Shown: one piece after another, positions 6,563 to 9,572 of the stretch
Layout of the letters: every line of letters begins with the position of its first letter
Position numbering within the stretch: position 1 is the stretch's first letter
NCBI GenBank assembly: GCA_009700485.1
Contig: WLLZ01000066.1
Location: 1-9,572 of the forward strand
Length of the DNA: 9,572 nucleotides
Reading direction: 5' to 3'
Source of the DNA: Actinomycetota bacterium
GTDB taxonomy: Bacteria; Actinomycetota; Actinomycetes; S36-B12
Translations under genes and position numbers: made by a program
Notes under the pieces: model-generated
What the model was told of the DNA's origin: nothing
Seen by the model: only the letters and a program-made list of their open reading frames with translations
Database searches by the model: none

Positions 6563-7282
6563 ATGGTTCGAGTCCTTCTTATCAGCCATGAACCTGAGGC
6601 TGCGCCCGGCGTGATCGGTGAATTGCTGGCACTACGTGGGGTCGAGACGCAGCAACACATCGTGCTGGAGGATCCAGCGGCGCCCAATCTTGATTTCCCA
6701 GAGCCCGGCGAGCACGACGCCGTTATCGCCTTCGGTTCGTTCGCTAATGCCTACGAGGTATCTGCTCGCGCATGGGTGGGGCCGGAGATCAAGCATATTG
6801 AGCAGCTTGTTGCCCACGACGTCCCCTATCTTGGAGTGTGCTTTGGCGGGCAACTTCTTGCTGAAGCCCTCGGTGGCCATGTTGAACCGGCGCCGCCTGG
6901 TGAGGCCGAGATTGGTCTCATCTTTTTGAACCCCGGTGAGCAGGGCCTGCCGATCCCGGCGGGGCCCTGGTTCACCTGGCATGAGGATCGCATGGTCATC
7001 CCCGATTCAGTTGAGTTATTGGCGAGCACCCCGAGTGCAGTTCAATTATTTCGCTCGGGCCGCGCGGTGGGCACCCAATTTCATCCGGAGGCCGACCTTG
7101 GTTTGGTTAGTGGTTGGGCGGCAATCGGTCCGGATCACATCCCGAGTCATACGTCGGCGGCCGAAGTCCTCGGTAATGTCAGCGATGCCAACGCCGAACT
7201 CCGTAAGAATTGCAATAATTTGGTTGAATGGTTCATCCGAGATATCGCCGGCCTGGAGTTTGCGGAGTTGAAAAATGAGTAA
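6563..7282 (+). CDS. Class I glutamine amidotransferase-like protein, candidate gamma-glutamyl amide hydrolase
   Basis: This is a stand-alone triad glutaminase domain of 239 residues. The nucleophile elbow is YLGVCFGGQLLAEALGG with C93, and H174/E176 sit in GTQFHPEA, so the Cys-His-Glu triad is complete. The Rossmann-like start (VRVLLISHE) and TWHED (138-142) also fit the GATase class I fold. No synthase domain is attached. The ATG abuts the TAG of the GS-like gene, with GAGGGG 8 nt upstream, so expression is coupled. In aniline degradation an equivalent partner of the GS-like enzyme hydrolyses gamma-glutamylanilide; by analogy this one may release the amine or its oxidised product, or limit toxic build-up of the conjugate. 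Supplying ammonia to the ligase is a less likely alternative. The catalytic class is clear; the substrate is inferred. Confidence 0.85.
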   Translation: MVRVLLISHEPEAAPGVIGELLALRGVETQQHIVLEDPAAPNLDFPEPGEHDAVIAFGSFANAYEVSARAWVGPEIKHIEQLVAHDVPYLGVCFGGQLLAEALGGHVEPAPPGEAEIGLIFLNPGEQGLPIPAGPWFTWHEDRMVIPDSVELLASTPSAVQLFRSGRAVGTQFHPEADLGLVSGWAAIGPDHIPSHTSAAEVLGNVSDANAELRKNCNNLVEWFIRDIAGLEFAELKNE

Positions 7283-8438
7283 AGATTCGGCGCCGCTGGC
7301 GGGCATTGTGGTCGTTTCAGTCGAGCAGGCAATTTCTGCCCCATTTGCGACCCGGCAACTTGCCGATCTGGGTGCGACTGTCATCAAGATTGAGCGCCCC
7401 GAGGGTGATTTCGCTCGTCACTACGACTCCTTAGTCAAGGGTAACTCGGCCTTCTTCGTCTGGGCGAATGTCGGCAAGCAGTCGGTTGCTATTGATCTGC
7501 GAAACCCTGATGACGAGCGGCTCCTTAAATCATTAATCGCAGGCGCCGATGTGTTCATTCACAATATGTCGCCGGCCGCGGCTATTGGCCGAGGGATTGA
7601 TGCCGACACCTTGCGCGCTGAGTACCCAAAACTGATTGTGTGTGCGATTTCCGGTTACGGTCCTGATGGACCACGAAGTGACGACAAGGCCTATGACTTA
7701 GCGATTCAAGCTGAGGCCGGTGCCTTCTCGGTGACGGGCGACGAAGTAATGAGCAAGGTTGGTTTCTCGGTCGCTGACATCGCGGCTGGCATGTACGCGC
7801 TGACCAGCGTCCTAGCCGCGCTCGTGCGCCGTGATCGAACGGGTGAAGGTGCCTCGATTCATGTATCAATGCTGGAGGCGCTAGCAGAGTGGCTCGCGGC
7901 GCCGCTTTATGCGGCGAACTACGGCACCGGGCAAGCAGCGCGGACTGGTCGTCGACATCATGCGATTGCACCCTACGGTACTTTTCCTCTAAGTGACGGG
8001 CGCACTATTTTGATCGCGGTACAAAGTGATGGTGAGTGGCAGGCACTGGCGGTGCATTTATTGGACGACCCGGCCCTAGGCTTTGATCAGCGCTTTGCGA
8101 CCAACAGCGATCGCCTGGCAAATGTCGTCGAACTTGAAGTTTTGATTTCCGAGCAGTTGGCATCGATTTCTGCCCACGAGGCGATGGTTCGGTTGGCGGC
8201 CGGCCGCATTGCGGTGGCTCGGGTAAATGAGCTATCGGGGGTTTGGCAGCATGAACAATTGCGGGCGCGCGGCCATTTCCACGAGGTACAGACCGAGCAC
8301 GGCCCGGTCGAACTCCTTGATCCGCCATTTGACATCAGCGGTTGGGTGCGGCCACCGAGTTCGATCCCCGGGATCGGGGAGCATGATCTGGCGGTACTCG
8401 ATTCCATCATTGCGCGCGGCCGGCGCCAGCGGGGTTGA
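7275..8438 (+). CDS. CaiB/BaiF family (type III) CoA-transferase
   Basis: The enzyme would move CoA between a donor thioester and a carboxylate through an enzyme-bound aspartyl anhydride. The 387 residues follow the family from end to end: LAGIVVVSVEQAISAPFATR at the N-terminus, LADLGATVIKIERPEGD (29-45), NVGKQSVAIDLRNP (65-78), ISGYGPDGP (125-133) and KAYDLAIQAEAG (138-149), where D141 aligns with the catalytic aspartate of formyl-CoA and carnitine CoA-transferases. The context KAYD rather than GHDINY argues against alpha-methylacyl-CoA racemase. The ATG lies inside the end of the GATase gene (8-nt overlap) with GGAG 7 nt upstream, so it belongs to the same operon. It probably activates a carboxylic acid released by the pathway; its CoA donor and acceptor cannot be predicted. 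Its stop codon overlaps a -35-like TTGACA for the next gene. Confidence 0.9.
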   Translation: MSKDSAPLAGIVVVSVEQAISAPFATRQLADLGATVIKIERPEGDFARHYDSLVKGNSAFFVWANVGKQSVAIDLRNPDDERLLKSLIAGADVFIHNMSPAAAIGRGIDADTLRAEYPKLIVCAISGYGPDGPRSDDKAYDLAIQAEAGAFSVTGDEVMSKVGFSVADIAAGMYALTSVLAALVRRDRTGEGASIHVSMLEALAEWLAAPLYAANYGTGQAARTGRRHHAIAPYGTFPLSDGRTILIAVQSDGEWQALAVHLLDDPALGFDQRFATNSDRLANVVELEVLISEQLASISAHEAMVRLAAGRIAVARVNELSGVWQHEQLRARGHFHEVQTEHGPVELLDPPFDISGWVRPPSSIPGIGEHDLAVLDSIIARGRRQRG

Positions 8439-8471
8439 CACCTGGTTCCTAATGGTTCATAGTGCGTACCA
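8435..8471 (+). promoter_or_regulatory. Predicted leaderless promoter and operator of the GntR-type gene
   Basis: A consensus -35 TTGACA (8435-8440) overlaps the CoA-transferase stop codon. After a 17-nt spacer comes CATAGT (8458-8463), a 4/6 match to the -10 consensus. The regulator ATG begins 9 nt after the last -10 base, and no Shine-Dalgarno is present, so transcription would start at or within a base or two of the ATG (leaderless). The spacer carries TGGTTC twice exactly 10 bp apart (8443-8448, 8453-8458). TGGT (8453-8456) and ACCA (8468-8471) form an inverted pair with an 11-nt centre. This suggests an autoregulatory operator. Confidence 0.6.
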
Positions 8472-9194
8472 ATGGAAATTAAGCAGCTGCAGACGGTGCG
8501 GACGGGCCAGGAGGTGGCGGCCTATCTGCGTGAACGCATTGCCTGCGGTGAATGGGGTGTTGGGTACCGCCTACCGGCGCAACGCCAGTTGGCTAGTGAA
8601 TTGGGCGTTGGCCGCCAGGCAGTGCGCCAAGGTATCTCCCATCTTGAAGCCGAGGGCTACCTAATGACTCGCCGGGGCGCGCGTGGCGGCAGTTTCGTCG
8701 GTGAACCGAGTACTCCAGTTTCAGTATGGCGTGAATTACTACGCGCCAATCTCCCGGACATGGAGGATCTCATTGATTTTCGTTCGGCCATCGAACAGCG
8801 CATTTGCGCACTAGCCGCATTGCGACGTTCAGACTCTGATTTGCAGGCAATGCGAATAGCCATTGATGCACTCCCGGCGGTGGCGCCCTTGAGTGAGGTG
8901 TTTTCCTACAGTGTATTTCGTGAGGCCGATGGCCAATTTCATTCAGCAGTATCCGCCGCCTCCAATAACGAACGGCTAACCGAAGCGTCGCGACGTGCTC
9001 GATCTGAATTGTTCATGCCAACCGACAACCTCCCATATGAACAGCGGGTCGAAGTAACACGTCAACAACACACCGAGATTTATGAGGCGATTGCATCCGG
9101 TGACCCAGATGCAGCGGCCTTAGCCGCCCGGGCCCATATGGACGAGACTCTGCGCAATCTGCACGCGATAATCAGCGAGGCCGATAGCCAATGA
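8472..9194 (+). CDS. GntR/FadR-type transcriptional regulator with FCD ligand domain
   Basis: The 240-residue protein has an N-terminal winged helix-turn-helix (about 10-78; GYRLPAQRQLASELGVGRQA and VRQGISHLEAEGYL are characteristic, with the wing GARGGSFV). An all-helical FCD effector domain follows (about 95-230). The FCD metal/ligand residues look intact: D153 and H157 in DGQFH, H200 in RQQHTEIYEAI, and H222 in RAHMDE. Such regulators are usually repressors that release DNA on binding a carboxylic acid or pathway intermediate. Placement inside the operon, with its own promoter-like sequence and no ribosome site, suggests local control of this locus and possibly of itself. Likely targets are the divergent region at 5115-5212 and its own promoter; this is inference. 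The next gene overlaps its stop by 4 nt (ATGA). Confidence 0.92.
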   Translation: MEIKQLQTVRTGQEVAAYLRERIACGEWGVGYRLPAQRQLASELGVGRQAVRQGISHLEAEGYLMTRRGARGGSFVGEPSTPVSVWRELLRANLPDMEDLIDFRSAIEQRICALAALRRSDSDLQAMRIAIDALPAVAPLSEVFSYSVFREADGQFHSAVSAASNNERLTEASRRARSELFMPTDNLPYEQRVEVTRQQHTEIYEAIASGDPDAAALAARAHMDETLRNLHAIISEADSQ

Positions 9195-9572
9195 ACGAGC
9201 CACTCATTGGCATTACCACTCGGGTTATCGAAGCAAGTGGGCTCGGTGCGGTGCCCAAGGGGATTGACGGCGCGCACCTGTGGGGGGTTTTCGCCGATTA
9301 CTGCGAATCGGTGAGTGCGGCGGGTGGCGTGCCAGTAATGCTTCCGCGATCAGTTGATCCAACCGTCATCGTCACTCGACTTGATGGGCTACTGCTTAGT
9401 GGTGGCGAGGATGTTGATCCAAGCCGGTACGGCATGGAGCCCGTCCCACAGTCAACGCATCATGATCAAGCCCGCGACGAGTTTGAATTTCAACTAGTTG
9501 CGGCGGCTATCGAGTGCGGGGTTCCGATCCTGGCGATCTGTCGAGGCTGCCAAGTGGTGAATGTCGCGCGCG
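9191..9572 (+). CDS. Peptidase C26 / gamma-glutamyl-GABA hydrolase-like protein (PuuD family), 3' end outside the window
   Basis: Only the first 127 residues are present; the frame is still open at the window end. The N-terminus PLIGITTR, an AGGVPVMLP strand, DGLLLSGGEDVDPSRYG (65-81), the DxxRDEFEFQLV-like helix and the nucleophile elbow PILAICRGCQVVNVAR (112-127, Cys C117) are diagnostic of the C26 gamma-glutamyl hydrolase family. In the putrescine pathway PuuD cuts gamma-glutamyl-GABA to GABA and glutamate. Here it would remove glutamate from an oxidised gamma-glutamyl intermediate made by the GS-like enzyme. The His and Glu of the triad lie beyond the window and cannot be checked. The ATG overlaps the regulator stop as ATGA, with only a weak GAGG 10 nt upstream, so translation is probably coupled. 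Cys follows Gly after the elbow (ICRGCQ), a position that varies in the family. Confidence 0.88.
   Translation, partial: MNEPLIGITTRVIEASGLGAVPKGIDGAHLWGVFADYCESVSAAGGVPVMLPRSVDPTVIVTRLDGLLLSGGEDVDPSRYGMEPVPQSTHHDQARDEFEFQLVAAAIECGVPILAICRGCQVVNVAR

Noticed and set aside
6563..7282. GuaA or other synthase glutaminase subunit
   Set aside because: There is no synthase domain or partner nearby; the direct coupling to a GS-like ligase points to a gamma-glutamyl amide role.
7582..7971. 129-aa open frame on the minus strand, Arg/His-rich
   Set aside because: It is antisense to the CoA-transferase; the composition is that of a shadow frame.
7275..8438. Alpha-methylacyl-CoA racemase as an alternative call for the CaiB/BaiF protein
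   Set aside because: The racemase-type GHDINY segment is replaced by KAYDLAIQA with a transferase-type aspartate.

Overview
The window is a compact bacterial gene block, more than 95% coding, with nine protein genes (the first and last cut by the window edges). I see no RNA gene, insertion sequence or CRISPR array. GC content looks moderate (mid-50s % by eye, not computed). The gene families, short overlaps (ATGA, TAG|ATG), GTG start and Shine-Dalgarno sites fit an actinobacterium of moderate GC. That placement is inference; no phylogenetic marker is present.

Layout: (1) 1-1247, plus strand: 3' part of an APC-superfamily amino acid/amine permease, followed by a perfect 14-bp hairpin. (2) 1329-2927, plus: an acyl-CoA synthetase resembling 2-aminobenzoate (anthranilate)-CoA ligases. 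(3) 2914-5114, minus: a zinc-dependent alcohol dehydrogenase followed by a cytochrome P450, overlapping by 4 nt as one operon. The P450 end overlaps the ligase end tail to tail by 14 nt. (4) 5115-5212: a divergent control region. (5) 5213 to the end, plus: a glutamine-synthetase-like gamma-glutamyl ligase, a class I glutamine amidotransferase-like protein, a CaiB/BaiF CoA-transferase, a GntR/FadR-type regulator, and the start of a peptidase C26 (PuuD-like gamma-glutamyl hydrolase). These are packed with overlaps, apart from a 33-bp gap before the regulator that contains a strong promoter-like sequence.

Interpretation (inference): this looks like a gamma-glutamylation-based amine catabolism locus. 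The permease would import an amine. The GS-like enzyme would cap its nitrogen with glutamate. The P450 and the alcohol dehydrogenase would oxidise the carbon skeleton. One or both candidate hydrolases (class I GATase, C26) would remove the glutamyl group, and the CoA ligase and CoA-transferase would bring the acid products into central metabolism. The parts recall three known systems: the Puu putrescine pathway (permease, GS-like PuuA, C26 PuuD), the aniline pathway (GS-like plus GATase-like pair making and cleaving gamma-glutamylanilide), and mycobacterial cyclic-amine degradation (P450, GntR regulator and GS-like gene together). This combination, with an anthranilate-type CoA ligase, a P450 and a type III CoA-transferase, does not match any of them, and the substrate cannot be read from the sequence.
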